Part shown: piece by piece, positions 25,156-36,786 of the stretch
How the letters are laid out: the number at the start of each line of letters is the position of its first letter
How positions within the stretch are numbered: position 1 is the stretch's first letter
Assembly: GCA_947000775.1 (NCBI GenBank)
Contig: CAMQGK010000567.1
Span: 14,672,501 to 14,736,500 of the forward strand
DNA length: 64,000 nucleotides
Direction: 5' to 3'
Origin: Pterois miles
Taxonomy: Eukaryota > Chordata > Actinopteri > Perciformes > Scorpaenidae
Notes under the pieces: generated by a model
What the model was told of the DNA's origin: nothing
What the model saw: only the letters and a program-made list of their open reading frames with translations
The model's database searches: none
Translations under genes and position numbers: made by a program

Positions 25156-27127
25156 ATCTGTTTCCATTCGCTTTGTGGATTCTGCACCTTGTGTTTAAAT
25201 AGTTTAAAATACAATTGTACTCTTTGAGTCACCGCCACAATCAATAAAACAGGAATTACCACTGTATGGAACTGAAAACAGCAGAGCTTCCTGAAAAACT
25301 TTAACCGCACAAGTTTTTAAACAACTTAAGAGGTTATTGTCCATTTTATTTTTGTACAGTATGTGTTTGAAGAGAATCAGGGTCATATTTTCATGATGCC
25401 ACAAAGACAGCAGCAGTGTTAACACAGTTGCCATGCAGTTATTGAGGTGCGGTAGCCCATTTTTTGCACTGCTTTAATAATTTTGTGACTTGCACAGATT
25501 TGCGTGGGGTGGCACAACTGAGTTTCTTCTTCTTCATCAGCTGTGGAGTTCATTTTGGTGAAATTGGATTTGTATTTGCAATGAAAGTTGATCAGAGTAG
25601 GCAGGCAGGTATTTCACCGGTTCCTGTTTTTAGAACCATGTCACCATGTCAGGGCACTACCGAGGGCAAAAAAATTAAAATCTCACCCAAGCAAAGTTCA
25701 CCATTTCTGCAATGAATTACAGTTCTTATTCCCAAACAATTTTCCAAATTAATTTGTAACATTTCATTTTTAATCAAAAGTGAAGGTGCAGCTCAGCAGA
25801 TAGAGAGTTGTCATTTAATCATAGTTGGTAATGTTATATCACTTCTCTCAAATTTATTTTGTTTTACATGCTGCAAGAAAAGTGAAGGTATTAAGCCCCA
25901 GACACACCAAACCGATGGTCAGCCATTAGGACAGTTTGGGGTCGTTGGTGAGTCGCCGGCCTAGTTTTAGCAGCTTGTCCAACGCCGTCGGCTTTAGTCT
26001 GCCCGTCTCTGAGGTTTTTCGTGTGATTCAGTTTGTTGAATGAGCGGTGGAGCTTGCCTATGTGATAAACCACTCCGATGGACTGTTGGGTTTAAGGGAA
26101 ACAGTCCATGAATAGTGAAAAAAAAAGTGAGAAAAGGAGGTAAACATATTAAAGTCAATAGGTCACACACAGAACGATCTTCATCTCATCTGATCTTTCC
26201 AATCCACAGATATTTTCACAGCGACATGGCCATCTGGAGCGAAGCTAAGTGTGTGAGAGTGGTGTGAAAATGCTGCATTGTTTCATGTATGTGTCATAAC
26301 AACGGCTTGTGTATCTGCCGTCCTCGGCCTTCCAGTTTCCTTTTTGAATGACAGATACAGACTACCGCTACCTGCTGGTGTGGAGAGTTATTTCATCTCA
26401 AGCAGGCGCACGACGTACTAACTGGCCATTGGCTGTAATCTTTGCGTCACTTGATGTGTCTGAGCCTTTACGTTCATGATAATATGGAGAAAAGAAAGCA
26501 ACTCCTCACATTCCAGTAAATCTCAGCTCAGTCACCAGAAAAAAAATGTGGCATTGTGTGTTTCTACAAGTGCAATATGAGGCTGATATTAAATGTATTT
26601 ATGAAACATTTCTGGTTCAGAAACATCAACATTCATCATGTCCATGGTTTACAGAAACAATGGTTTTTTTTTTTTTTTTTTCTGGTGACTGGGTTGAAGA
26701 ATAGTCTTTATGAAGAAACAGTATGACAGTGAAACAGAGGGCGAAGGTGTTTTGTTACAACAAGGAGTATAAGTACAACACAGTCAGTAGATTCAGCCAA
26801 ACAAAAAGTGCTTCTGCTGGTTTATTATTATTATTATTATTATTGTTACATTCGATCATTGAACAGGACAGATGGCATCTTATAAAGAAATATCCCAAAT
26901 GTTCTGGTCACACATTGCCTTTTTTTTTTTTTAAATAAAATATTACATACAGACAGCCATAAGGGCCAGATATACTGTATATAATGACTCACAACCTGCC
27001 TTTCTATTGTATAAGGATCGTTTTGTTTATCCTCAGCTCTCCCACTTATGATTGGTGTGATACTGAAGGCCAACAAAGAACAACTATCCTTGGTGTTGGA
27101 GGCAGGCAGAGCTGAACTGGAAACCAT
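25156..27127 (-). CDS. Possible upstream exons, membrane segment
   Basis: Exon 1 candidate: 26,993-27,127, ATG in a GCCATGG context, 45 codons, donor GTT/GTGAGT. Exon 2 candidate: 25,156-25,271, acceptor CTGCTGTTTTCAG, encoding FHTVVIPVLLIVAVTQRVQL (membrane helix), then basic FKLFKHK and VQNPQSEWKQ. Phases fit (0, then 2) with the downstream exons; the four pieces sum to 567 nt, 188 residues plus stop. The weak point is the exon 2 donor (AT/GTTTTC, non-consensus), before an 82-nt intron. The K-V-x-N-P-x-S motif after the helix is reminiscent of box 1 in class I cytokine receptors, but no ligand-binding domain is seen. A MITE lies in the first intron. Confidence 0.2.
25891..26470. mobile_element. 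MITE-like element with imperfect TIRs
   Basis: The left end is TTAAGCCCCAGACACACCAA. The reverse complement of the right end is TAAAGGCTCAGACACATCAA; 16 of 20 positions agree. The 580-bp interior is CpG-richer than the flanks (CGCCGGCC, AACGCCGTCGG) and has no transposase. TTA/TAA at the outer edges would suit a 3-bp target as in Harbinger elements, but this is inference. Confidence 0.5.
26822..26844. repeat. (TTA)n microsatellite
   Basis: About 7 to 8 TTA units. Confidence 0.93.
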
Positions 27128-28604
27128 GGCAACACAGTGCTTGCCTCTCTAATCCCTTGGCCCTGCCAGAGAGTAGACAAATACCTGCGCCAGCCCCGGC
27201 CTATTCAACACCTGCATAAAAGAAAACCTTCCCTATCCGCACAATATGAAAATACACCAGGGAGGAACAGTTCTGATGGGCTGTTTTCCTACAATATCGT
27301 CATATCACACACCACCACACACAGACAGTCAGGCTTGTCTGCTATTTTCATCCTCTGTCTGTTCAATTCTTCCCGTCAAGCATTTGTTTTTTTTTTTTTT
27401 TCCTCCAATTAAAAGTGATAATATAACATTTCTCAGTGCCTACTACCAGATTTATGTATGGCATAATTGTCACAATAATCTGATTTACACAAAAAAAAAC
27501 ACTGCAATTCACAATAAATTGATTTGTTTGTATTTTTATTGTCTTTCACTATAATTTTCCATCTACACATAACAGAACTGCATGTATAATTATATCTATC
27601 ACCTTCCTTGAAGGTTTTGTGTGCCACTGTATATTGGATGATTAATTTATAGGTTTTTATGTTACATCTCTCCTTTATATACACAAGATGTCATATACAA
27701 GAAGCACCTACTGTATAAAGCTGCTGCGGTTTAAATGAAAGCGCACCTCTTTGTGTGACTCCATACACACAAGGGACACCATGTGTGCAGCGAGAAGCTG
27801 AAAGCTGCATGAAAACCATTATCACAAGTTAATTAAAAAGGTTTATTTTAAGGTGCTGTCTACAATCCTGTATAATGGCACAGATCTCAAGTGTTACTGT
27901 ATGTGCAATAAATTAAAAGTAATATTAAGTGGTTTTAATTGTCAAAGAGAAACTGAGAATTTGGGTGTTTTATCCAGTCACGTTTATCTTCCACACTGTG
28001 CTGCGATCAGTGAACCTAAAACTCTTTGTAATATCAAAGACAAGAGAAAAGTCCATTATTCAAGATAGATGGTGGATAATGTGATGGACTGAATAATTAC
28101 ATCTGTGATAAATAATTACTGCAAAATGGTGCTGTTAACAAAATCTAATTAAAGTTCAAATGGGAAAAGAAAGGTTAGATTGTCCTACATGACCCTTTAC
28201 AATGTCACCATGACCTGTTGTGTCACTGCACCATCCAGACATGGAAGACAGGTGTCACAACAAGAGGATTTTGTAATAGGAATTTGGAGTGGGGCCATAA
28301 TTTGAATTTTAAAATAGCTCAGTAAAAACCTGTTTGATGCAGAGGTAATTTGCTGTTTGCTGTGTTTGTATTCAATCTCTTTGTGTCTTTAACAAGCATT
28401 CACATCTACCCTGTGTACGGTTTTCACAAATGTTTCAATAACCACACACAGCACAATGTTTTTACACAATGAGTGAAGCAACCCACCTTTAACCTTAAAA
28501 GCTAGGGACGTTAAGGTTTAGAGTAGTGGTCTACCTCCAGATTTGAAATGTGAGCCAGTACTTCAACTTGCATTCTGTCTAATATCCGGGGGGGGCAAAT
28601 CCTC
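27128..28604. other. Non-coding stretch
   Basis: Poly-T near 27,387-27,401 and AT-rich DNA, with no gene support. It ends with the left target-site duplication of the next SINE (28,592-28,604). Confidence 0.45.
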
Positions 28605-28956
28605 CATCCATCCATCTCAACCGCTTATCCCGTTAGGGGTCGCGGGGGGGCTGGAGCCGATCCCAGCTGGCATTGGGCGAAGGCGTGTTCACCCTGGACT
28701 GGACAGGTCGCCAGTCCATCGCAGGGCACAACCAGATTCAGACAACCATTCACGCTCACATTCACACCTACGGGCAATTTAGAGTGACCAATTAAGCTAA
28801 ACTGCATGTCTTTGGACTGTGGGAGGAAGCCGGAGTAACTGGAGAAAACCCACGCTTGCATGAGGAGAACATGCAATCTCCAAACAAGCCGGATTTGAAC
28901 TTGCGACCCTCTTGCTGTGAGGCGAGAGTGCTAACCACTGCACTACCGTGCAACCC
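28605..28956 (-). mobile_element. tRNA-derived SINE, full length with TSD
   Basis: Read on the minus strand it starts GGTTGCACGGTAGTGCAGTGG. The A-box region is at 28,927-28,945 and the B-box GTTCAAATCC at 28,891-28,900. The body contains GCATGTTCTCCTC, TTCCTCCCACAGTCCAAAGA, CTGCGATGGACTGGCGACCTG and GATCGGCTCCAGCCCC, and the tail is GATGGATGG. GGGGCAAATCCTC is duplicated at 28,592-28,604 and 28,957-28,969. The GATG tail suggests mobilisation by an RTE/L2-type LINE. This is the best preserved of four related copies. Confidence 0.85.
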
Positions 28957-29274
28957 GGGGCAAATCCTCTGGTTACAAAAAGAAGTCTGATTGTACAGAA
29001 GTCTATCAGAAAATGAGTCTGCTTCTCACTTGATTTATTGCCTTGGTAAACATTGTAAACATGAGTTTATGGTCTCAATCGCTAGTTTCAAGTCTTCTTC
29101 AATACAGCATGATGTTCATTTAATAAATTATGGTCCCATTTACAGTCAAATAGATTAAACAAGATATGTTTCAGGGCTTGGCTCTGGTCTGGAGTGGTCT
29201 TGTTGTTTAATCCTTTCACTGTGTTTTCAGTTCATGAAAGTTAACCTACTGGTCACAAAAAATGTCTTAGTCAG

Positions 29275-29350
29275 TATTCTCATGTCACTTCTGGTTGGCA
29301 AAAACCAAGATGGCGACGGCCAAAAGGCCGAACTCGAAGCTTCAAAATGG
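29275..29350 (+). repeat. Fish repeat fragment with a YY1-like word
   Basis: GGTTGGCAAAAACC, AAGATGGCGACGGCCAAAA and GAACTCGAAGCTTCAAAATGG form a word order I associate with a common fish interspersed repeat. AAGATGGCG is also a YY1-like site. The family is unclassified. Confidence 0.4.
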
Positions 29351-32300
29351 CAGCTCTTTTTCAATGAAAGGAGTGAGCAGTACTAGACACCTAAATCTAA
29401 CCAGAAAGTTCTTAAGACAACACTGACAGTCCATCCCTTCAGGCCTCCCTCCAAAGCCACTCCCCCATAATTATAATTTTGAACATAAACATATCATAAT
29501 GAACGTGAACAGTAGACATGGCTATTATTCATACTTACAGCTATCAGCGAGTGCACGCGCAGAGTGAACGCGAAGAGGGTTAAAAGAGGAGATGTGACAG
29601 CACAATATTGCGTCACTGGGGAGGAACACATGCTCAGTACAATCTGGTCTACACTTGGGTAGGTTCTCTAGCTGGTGCTCAATTGCAGAATATGATGATG
29701 ATTGGTTTTACTGAAACGTCCACAGCGAGTCTAGTAGCCTACTTTGAGTGAGAAAATATCTTTAATAAAAGACCATAAATAAATGCTATCAATTTTAAAA
29801 CAGTCTATTACATAGGCCTATCGTCCACCATCCATTTGAGCGGACACCATCCCTTAATTTTCTAGAACCATCTGCTGTAACCCTCCAACATCACGGCTGC
29901 AGTCACACTGCACATCTGTCATAATTCATATCCCAGCCTCCATTCAAAAGCCTTCAGTGTGTGCAGGAAGGTAGGTAGACCTGTGACAGCCACCTACTGG
30001 ATATTTCCTTTTGTTGTCAGAGCATTTAAATCATTGATTGCTATGATGCTACGATGTAATAAGAAAATGTTTTTGAAGAATTCCACCTCCCAGCATTAGT
30101 CAGGATGATAAAGAAACCTCTGATAAGAAACCTGTTTGTCAGCTAATGAAACCCAAAAAGAATTCATAACAGAAAATTAAGCAGTGGAGGCTGACTGGGA
30201 TACAACAGCTAGTTCAAGGACATATAACCCAGAGCAAATTAATAACTAAAAAAACTTAAAAGGACAAGGTCCTCTTCATAAATTTTTCAACCAACTTGTT
30301 AAAGAGTGGAAAAAATCTGACTTCATGTTGTTCAGTACGGCTGGAAAGCACAAGTAGACAAAGATGAGCCTCTACAACCCAACCAACTCCCCCCTCCTAC
30401 CTGGCTCTCGCAGTCTCCAGGAGAAGACAGCCGGAGCCTTCGGTGTCGGCATGCTCGGGCCAACCTTGACGGTGCTCGCCATCTGCTGCCAGACTTGGCG
30501 TGTCACCTGGAACATCTGCTGCTAGACCTCTTTATGGGTGACCCTCAGCTAAAGAGGGTGTCACCTCTGCCTGGCCATATCCCCCTGTTGTGTTGGACCC
30601 CCACTGCAAGAACCTTCCCAAACATGCACAAACTCAAGGGTTGAGTCACCTCAACCTGCCTCAGTCTGTCTGACACTCTCACTCCACCAAAGCTGTCATA
30701 ACTTCACCCTCACTTTCTGACTCCTCCATCAAGAATAACACAAAACTGAGCAAGGAGAAAAAAGGATGCCTAATCTGAACAGCACCATGTTTAGACTGTG
30801 TGTCAGGACATTGATCATTTACAGTGTTTTCACTCCAATCTTGGCGCTAGTAAAGTCAGGCAAGTGTGACAAATTAGACAGACACACAGGGAACATAATC
30901 TGACCATGGGCAGAGCATGCCAAGAAAGGCATGAAACCAAAATGGATGGAACAGTTGCGATTTTGCAGAAACAGAGCTTGGTGTGTTCTTGTGTAGATCT
31001 CGGCAGCGGCAGTGCAGATGCACAACAGCTTTTTGTTTGCCAGCGTGGTCAGAAGATGGTTTACAAGGGAAGCACATCCACCACTAATGGAATGAATAAA
31101 ATGATTTATTTAGTGTGCGCTTCCAGGATATTTGATATGCTTGGCTACGTTTAGCCCATAGCCTCATCATAATGAAACAGCAAGCAGTCAGACTTGCAGA
31201 AGAGGCATCTTACTGGAAGAGGAGAGAAAACTGTGCCCGAGGCTCGGTTAAATGATGCTCTTCGTCCACAGTCACACCCTCATTTCTCTTTTTGTCAATA
31301 CAATTCTCAGCGAGAGGTGGAATACACCAAAAATATGCCTGATTACAAATTACAAACGTCTCCAAATAATTAACACCGTTTTGTCTATCAGTCATTCATA
31401 GATTCCATGATAACCTATTCACATTCATTCTTATTAGATATTCTGCCACTTTGGTTAAAAATACTCAGATCCAGTTAATTCAATGACCTGTGAAATTCCT
31501 AGAGGATAATGTCGATCTTAAACTACACGTTATAATGTCAGCTGTACTCAGGGATTACATAAATCACATTGCAGACATTTTGTGTGGTGCAGTGAATGTT
31601 AAATTAATTGCTCAGTATTAAAAAAAAAAAAAAAAAAAATGAAAGAAATCTGCACCAGAATCCCCCATGTGTCGTCTTTTCAACTGTTTCTGGTTATTTA
31701 CTGGCTGACAGAATTGTTTCCAAAGACTTTCGGACATTCGTTTTTATGACTCTTGTTCCCTCGACGCGCTTCAATCTTAGATGCTGTTGACCATTTTGAA
31801 AGAAAAAACAGAAGAAGCTGTAGGGGAAATTATTCTGCTTTCAACTGTTCTCCCTTTTCTGTCGGCTCAGTGTTTCGCTGGCTTAAATTAGCCCACAGTG
31901 TGCCTCAGGGATCCATCTTTGCTCTTATCTCTGTATGTAGCGCTAATTGGCAAAATAATTCCCAAACACCCATCAGTATCTAACCATAAAATCTAGTGAC
32001 TTTAAAAAGATCCTACCTCTTTAAAGACTGTAAGAAAATGAAATTTAAAACAATCAGTCACCAAATGTCTTCCTGTCAGCACTGGATGTCTGTGAGAAAT
32101 CCTGCTATAAAGGCACTTGTTCCACAAAATGTTAAAAATGTTATGCCCAGAGAGCATAACAAAGAAGGGAAGTCCACACTAACAGTTTCAATATACAAGT
32201 AATTTATTAAAGATAATTGAACTGAAGCAAAATGAATTCCATAAGGGTGTAAAGTCAGTGGTGAGATGTGAGTGATGGATGCTATGAATCTATAAGGCTA

Positions 32301-32621
32301 ACTAAACATAAGCAAACTAAACCAGGAGCCTGCAGGGCCCCAGCCCTCTGGGACAAGGAGAGGGAGAGGCCATCTTGGAATTCCCCTGCTTACTGTATAT
32401 CTACTCCCAGCAGGTGAGGCCAGCCTCTTAATGAGACGGGAGGGGAGCAGCTAATCAGGGGGACAGAAAGAGACAGGTCAAGACAGAGAATCACATTGAC
32501 AAGGCTGTCACGCAAACACAATGTGACACATTTGGCACCTGCTCAAGACTGGTTTAAGTGCAGCTTCAAGGTTTACAGCAAAGAAAAATTTTAGAAAAAA
32601 AAAAAAAATAATAATTTTTCC

Positions 32622-32740
32622 TGACCTCCGAATCCCTGCTGTGTTTAGCCCTGCCAACATCGCCGACCTTGTATCGACATCAGCGCCACAGGGACAGCGC
32701 TCCTCCGGTCCAAGGTCAAAGCCGAGAAGCATCGCCGGCC
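32622..32740. other. CpG-dense block, exon-like on both strands
   Basis: An unusually CpG-rich patch in CpG-poor DNA (ACATCGCCGACC, ATCGACATCAGCGCC, GACAGCGCTCC, GCATCGCCGG). On the plus strand TCCCTGCTGTGTTTAG gives a good acceptor at about 32,648 and the frame IADLVSTSAPQGQRSSGPRS is open. The minus strand is also open from an ATG at about 32,732 (LGPEERCPCGADVDTRSAML). No partner exons and no family recognised. It may be an exon, a young repeat piece or a regulatory CpG cluster. Confidence 0.25.
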
Positions 32741-33714
32741 TTTGCCATCATGACACAGGGTTTCAAATGATGTGCCTGGCAACCTCAGGCTGTCACATTT
32801 TAGTTTTATCGTCTGGTGGTTGTACGTGTCTTACACTGGATTTCCCTCATACCATAAATCTCAACTTCTCTAAAGACTAGACTGAGTCAATTTACTCTTA
32901 TCTCAAACTGAAAAATAAAGTAGAAATACATGACACTCTTCATTTTCTAAAAAAAAAAAAAAAAAAATCAATAATGTATTTGATATATACAGCATTGTGC
33001 TAGTTCAGGCAGAGCCTTGGCAACATATCCATATATAGGTGTGCAGGGTGGGCTTCATGACCTGACCTTGCACATTCTGCTGATACTCTCGTACCGACAT
33101 GCTGCTGCAGCAAGTACAGTGCAGCATTTTTGTTGTAGACATAATTGTGTTGCGTTTCTTGCTGCTGTCTTGCTTCCCCTTTCCCCTTCCTACTATTATA
33201 GATAGGATATCACAAATATGATGGTTGAGTTTAGAGTTCTGCAAATCAATAAGGAAACATCATAGAAATAGAATAGGAGTAGATGTTTACGTAGACATTC
33301 CCATTCAACTCAATGTAGCAGGATGGCGTACCGTTGCCATTGCAGCCATTGTAGCAGACTAACTTCTGTGTAATCCGACTTGTGGCAAGTTGTGGGCTCA
33401 TTTATGCCAGGTTGATGTGTAAAACAAGAGCATTGGCTGCTAGTTTGTGCGTGTGTCATGCCGGCTGTCCCTTTGTACAAGAGAAACAACATTTTTATTT
33501 GTACTTGTCAAATGACGTTCCACTCCTATTCTCTTTCAGTCCGTTGTCATTCCCAGGGAATTAAATACAAACTCGACTTAGATACAGACGCTTCAGGCAC
33601 CCTTCAGCTACAATATAAACCCCCCGCATCAATATCAAACACTCAGGGAAAGTCCACTGGGAGTTTGCTGACGTAGCTTTAAGGGCAAAAAGAGACACCA
33701 GGCGGGTAGATAGG

Positions 33715-33990
33715 TCCAACAAACAAGGTTTTCATCCAGGAGAACGCTGTTGGTGTCTCATGCTTCACATTACAGACAGATATTTATTCATTCGTGTTCA
33801 CAATATAAACAACAACAAACAACATAGAAATTGTAGTTTTAAGTCCGACCATGTCATTTTTTTCCTAAACCCTAACTCTTGCCTGAACTTAAGCGTTTGT
33901 TTACTTCACATCATAAAACATGACTTTCCTGCGACCAAAAAGAGCGACGCTGGGGGGTCTGAAGAGTTGGGATAAGAACATGTTATCTCT
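33715..33990 (-). repeat. Dispersed repeat D1 copy
   Basis: CCAACAAACAAGG, TTTTCATCCAGGAGAACGC, GTCCGACCATGTCATTTT and TTCCTAAACCCTAACTCTTGCC are the reverse complement of D1 words in the order expected for the minus orientation. Confidence 0.6.
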
Positions 33991-34421
33991 TTCTATGGCA
34001 AACACCAATTTGCCACTGATATTTATGTGAAGTTAGCTGCATTGATGTTTGAAAATTTCACATAGCAGCTGAAATAATTACTTTGGTTATTCTTCATTGC
34101 TTTCCACATTTAAATCCAGTCACATTTTCTACATACTTTACAGTTACTGTAGTAACAGTACTTTACGGTGTCATAATTTGATAATTGGATCTTAACAGCT
34201 GAGCTTGCGCTGCTACTCTTCATCCAGACTCATTGCTAATTTAGCTAGCTTCAGGGAGGTGAGGGGCTTTGTTTGCATGATACAACTATTTTGGATCAAT
34301 ATACTTTTTATATCTTGTTGAAAGTATATTTTATGTATTACATCTCAAATAAGAAAAAAAATGCTAGTATTCAAGAGGAATTCCAACATGCCTGTTGCAT
34401 AGATGAAATTCACAAAAGGAT

Positions 34422-34658
34422 CCATCTGCAACCGCTTATTCTGGTAAAAGTCGCGGGGCAGGGACACAAGCACCTACGAGACCTACCTGCCAAAACCTGC
34501 TTGTCTTTGGACTGTGGCAGGAAGCCGTAGAACCCAAAGAAAACCCAGCTAACACAGGGAGAACATGCAAACCCTGCACAGAAAGACCCCAAGTCGGATT
34601 CGAACCTGCAACCCTCTTGCTGTGAGGCAGTGCTAACCACTGCACTGCCATACAGCCC
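34422..34658 (-). mobile_element. tRNA-derived SINE with TSD, internal deletion
   Basis: Same family as 28,605-28,956: minus-strand B-box GTTCGAATCC at 34,596-34,605, GCATGTTCTCCCTGTG, CCACAGTCCAAAGACAAGC and a shortened 3' half ending AGCGGTTGCAGATGG. TCACAAAAGGAT at 34,410-34,421 and TCACAGAAGGAT at 34,659-34,670 are the target-site duplication (one mismatch). Confidence 0.82.
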
Positions 34659-34670
34659 TCACAGAAGGAT

Positions 34671-36268
34671 AAATGTTGGAATAGATTTGTTGTTTTGGGT
34701 GTTGAACCGGCTTTGTGTTATTAAATATTAAGCAGCCCAATCATTGTTACTGCTTGGATCCTCTTGGTGAGGTCCCTTCATGAGCAGACCATTTTCTTCC
34801 AGATCTGTCTGGCAAATGCTCAATTCCCAACAAATTCAACTTGTTTCTGACAGAAAATCAGTTAACGTCTAAATGATCAGTTATTAGTCTGATTATCAGT
34901 TACTTTTTGGTATTTAAAATGATTCCTTGTTGGTATTTCTAAAATATTTGAATATTTGAACATTTTGTCTGAAATGTGTTATTTTTCTTTACTTTAAATG
35001 AATTCAGTAACCGAACAATGCTGACTTCTTTCTGGTGGTAAGATCTGCACTATGAGTAGCGTTAAAATTAGCCTTTTTTTTTTTTTTTTTTTTTTTTTGT
35101 TACTGTATGCAGACTGCATTGCTCTTCTAATAACACTGGGCACAGCTCTACCTGTCTGTCCTCAGGGATGCACCTGGCACTGCCTCATCAATAACTTGGC
35201 TCACAGGCAGAGTCTGCTCACTGACTACAAAACACTATGGAAGCAAATTAAATTCTTAATGAGCACAACCCATCACTAATGACAGAGCAAAGTCAGTGTA
35301 ATGTACAACGCATATCAGCAAATTCTAACTACACGGCAATTAAAATTCTATTATTGATTTAAAACATGGAAATTATTCCTTGACAGAGGAGCATTAATGT
35401 TGTGTAATGAGCATTACAGCAAATGCTATACTTTAATGTTTTGCTCCACCAATATTGACTCTTCATTCGCCATTTTATTTTATTTTGTTAACTGTGTTAA
35501 TGCAAGGTGAGATGTCTGGAATAACAAGGCAAAAAATGATCAGAGCTGTGTATTATTCTCTACACTGGAAAACCTTGGAGTGCATTATCTCAAGTATATC
35601 ACAACCTATAGAGAAAGTAGGCTTAACTAGTCCTGCAGTTTGTCTGTAATCTGCTTTGTGTTCAGATCTGAGGTGTCCTATGTTATGTTAATGGTTACCT
35701 GCCAACAAAAGCAAAATATTTAGCATGGTAAAAATAGTAAATAGCGTAGCTTTACATTACATCATTAGCTGAATATGACTGGATATGTATTTTCACAATT
35801 GAATTTGGTGCACAAACACCTTATATATTTACTTTGTATTTTGGGAATTACACTTGTCAAAATCAGCCTGCCAGTTTCTCTAAAGGTCACTAGCATGTTG
35901 ATTAACATGGATTAAACATCCAGTTTGTCAGATTTGTATAGGAATTTCTGTGAACAGTAATTGGTTATCTGGCACCCTGAAAAACCCCAACCTTAAGCAA
36001 TAATCAACGAGCCCACGATTTACAGTGATTTTAGGCACGATGCGTGCTGTTGTAAAAATCAATGTAAATCACACTCTCAACTTGCTTTAATAAAACGGTT
36101 GACCGGGTTTCAAAAAATAAACAGCAGCAAAACAAAAACAGTAATTTATTGATAGCATCGTAGTTCTTCAGCAACATTTAGGAGAACAGTTGCCGAGCAA
36201 CACACAGGCATAATGAAATCCATGCTTAAAGGCTGGGGTGATTATTAACATTTATCTGGATATCACCA
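34671..36268. other. Non-coding stretch
   Basis: AT-rich, with a poly-T tract at about 35,073-35,098. Nothing coding is supported. It lies downstream of the candidate gene at 36,345-36,786. Confidence 0.45.
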
Positions 36269-36274
36269 TTTATT
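36269..36274 (-). promoter_or_regulatory. Polyadenylation signal AATAAA
   Basis: AATAAA on the minus strand, about 70 nt beyond the TAA stop of the candidate gene at 36,345-36,786. The distance fits a short 3' UTR; the hexamer alone is common in AT-rich DNA. Confidence 0.45.
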
Positions 36275-36344
36275 GTGTGATTGGTGAAGTTGTGTTCAGT
36301 GATGTCTTGTGGTACAGGGCTGTTTGACTCTGAATAGGTGCATT

Positions 36345-36786
36345 TTAATCACCCCCATGGGCTCTCTGGTTGGACCTAACATGAGGGGAAAGAAAAGGAA
36401 GTTATCATGTTGCAGTTACATTATAACCACATATCTACAATCGGCAACTATACTCACTTTCCCCCAGCTGTTATCACTTGCCAGTAATATCTTTTTGTTA
36501 GGGTAGCTGCTGACAATTGACAACCTAACCAGAGAAAGATGAGCATACAGTAAACGGCTACAAATAAAAACATGCGAGCTAGCTAAAGTTGCGTTGTTAA
36601 CTTACCATACTGGAGCTCATTGATGTAGTTTGTCCACTTTGGATGGAGATAAAGTGCCGGCGGATTGGACAGCACAGCACAGGACACAGTGGGTTCCCTG
36701 GCTATCTAAACATAAATCCCTGTAGGCTTGTCTTGGTTAGTCCACCAGCACCTTTGTGGTTTTGTGCATTTATTGAATGACAGCAT
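36345..36786 (-). CDS. Small three-exon gene or gene relic, unknown
   Basis: Exon A is 36,606-36,697, exon B 36,458-36,506, exon C 36,345-36,375. Introns are 99 nt (GTAAGTTAAC...GTCAGCAG) and 82 nt (GTGAGTATAG...CCCCTCATGTTAG). The phases fit (TAT-G/CT-ACC; GGA-AA/G-TCC) and the frame ends in TAA at 36,345-36,347. Exon A encodes ...LSNPPALYLHPKWTNYINEL; B adds TLTKRYYWQVITAGGK; C adds SNQRAHGGD. Upstream the same frame runs back to an ATG at 36,784-36,786, broken only by a TAG at 36,706-36,708. Either a weak acceptor at 36,698 opens exon A, or the gene carries a nonsense mutation. An 18-nt alternative acceptor for exon B (36,524) also keeps the frame. No domain or family is recognised. Confidence 0.45.

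Larger units (their letters stand above)
28970..33714. other. Long non-coding stretch
   Basis: Contains a repeat fragment at 29,275-29,350, a GC-richer block at 30,380-30,620 of unknown nature, a poly-A tract at 31,620-31,640, the CpG-dense block at 32,622-32,740 and a poly-A tract near 32,950. No gene is supported elsewhere. Confidence 0.4.

Noticed and set aside
25785..25835. tRNA-like words GGTGCAGCTCAGCAGATAGA
   Set aside because: Only an A-box-like head remains and no B-box follows, so neither a tRNA nor a supported SINE; at most a fragment.
30380..30720. GC-richer block with short frames on both strands
   Set aside because: Frames are interrupted, no splice chain could be built and no family recognised.
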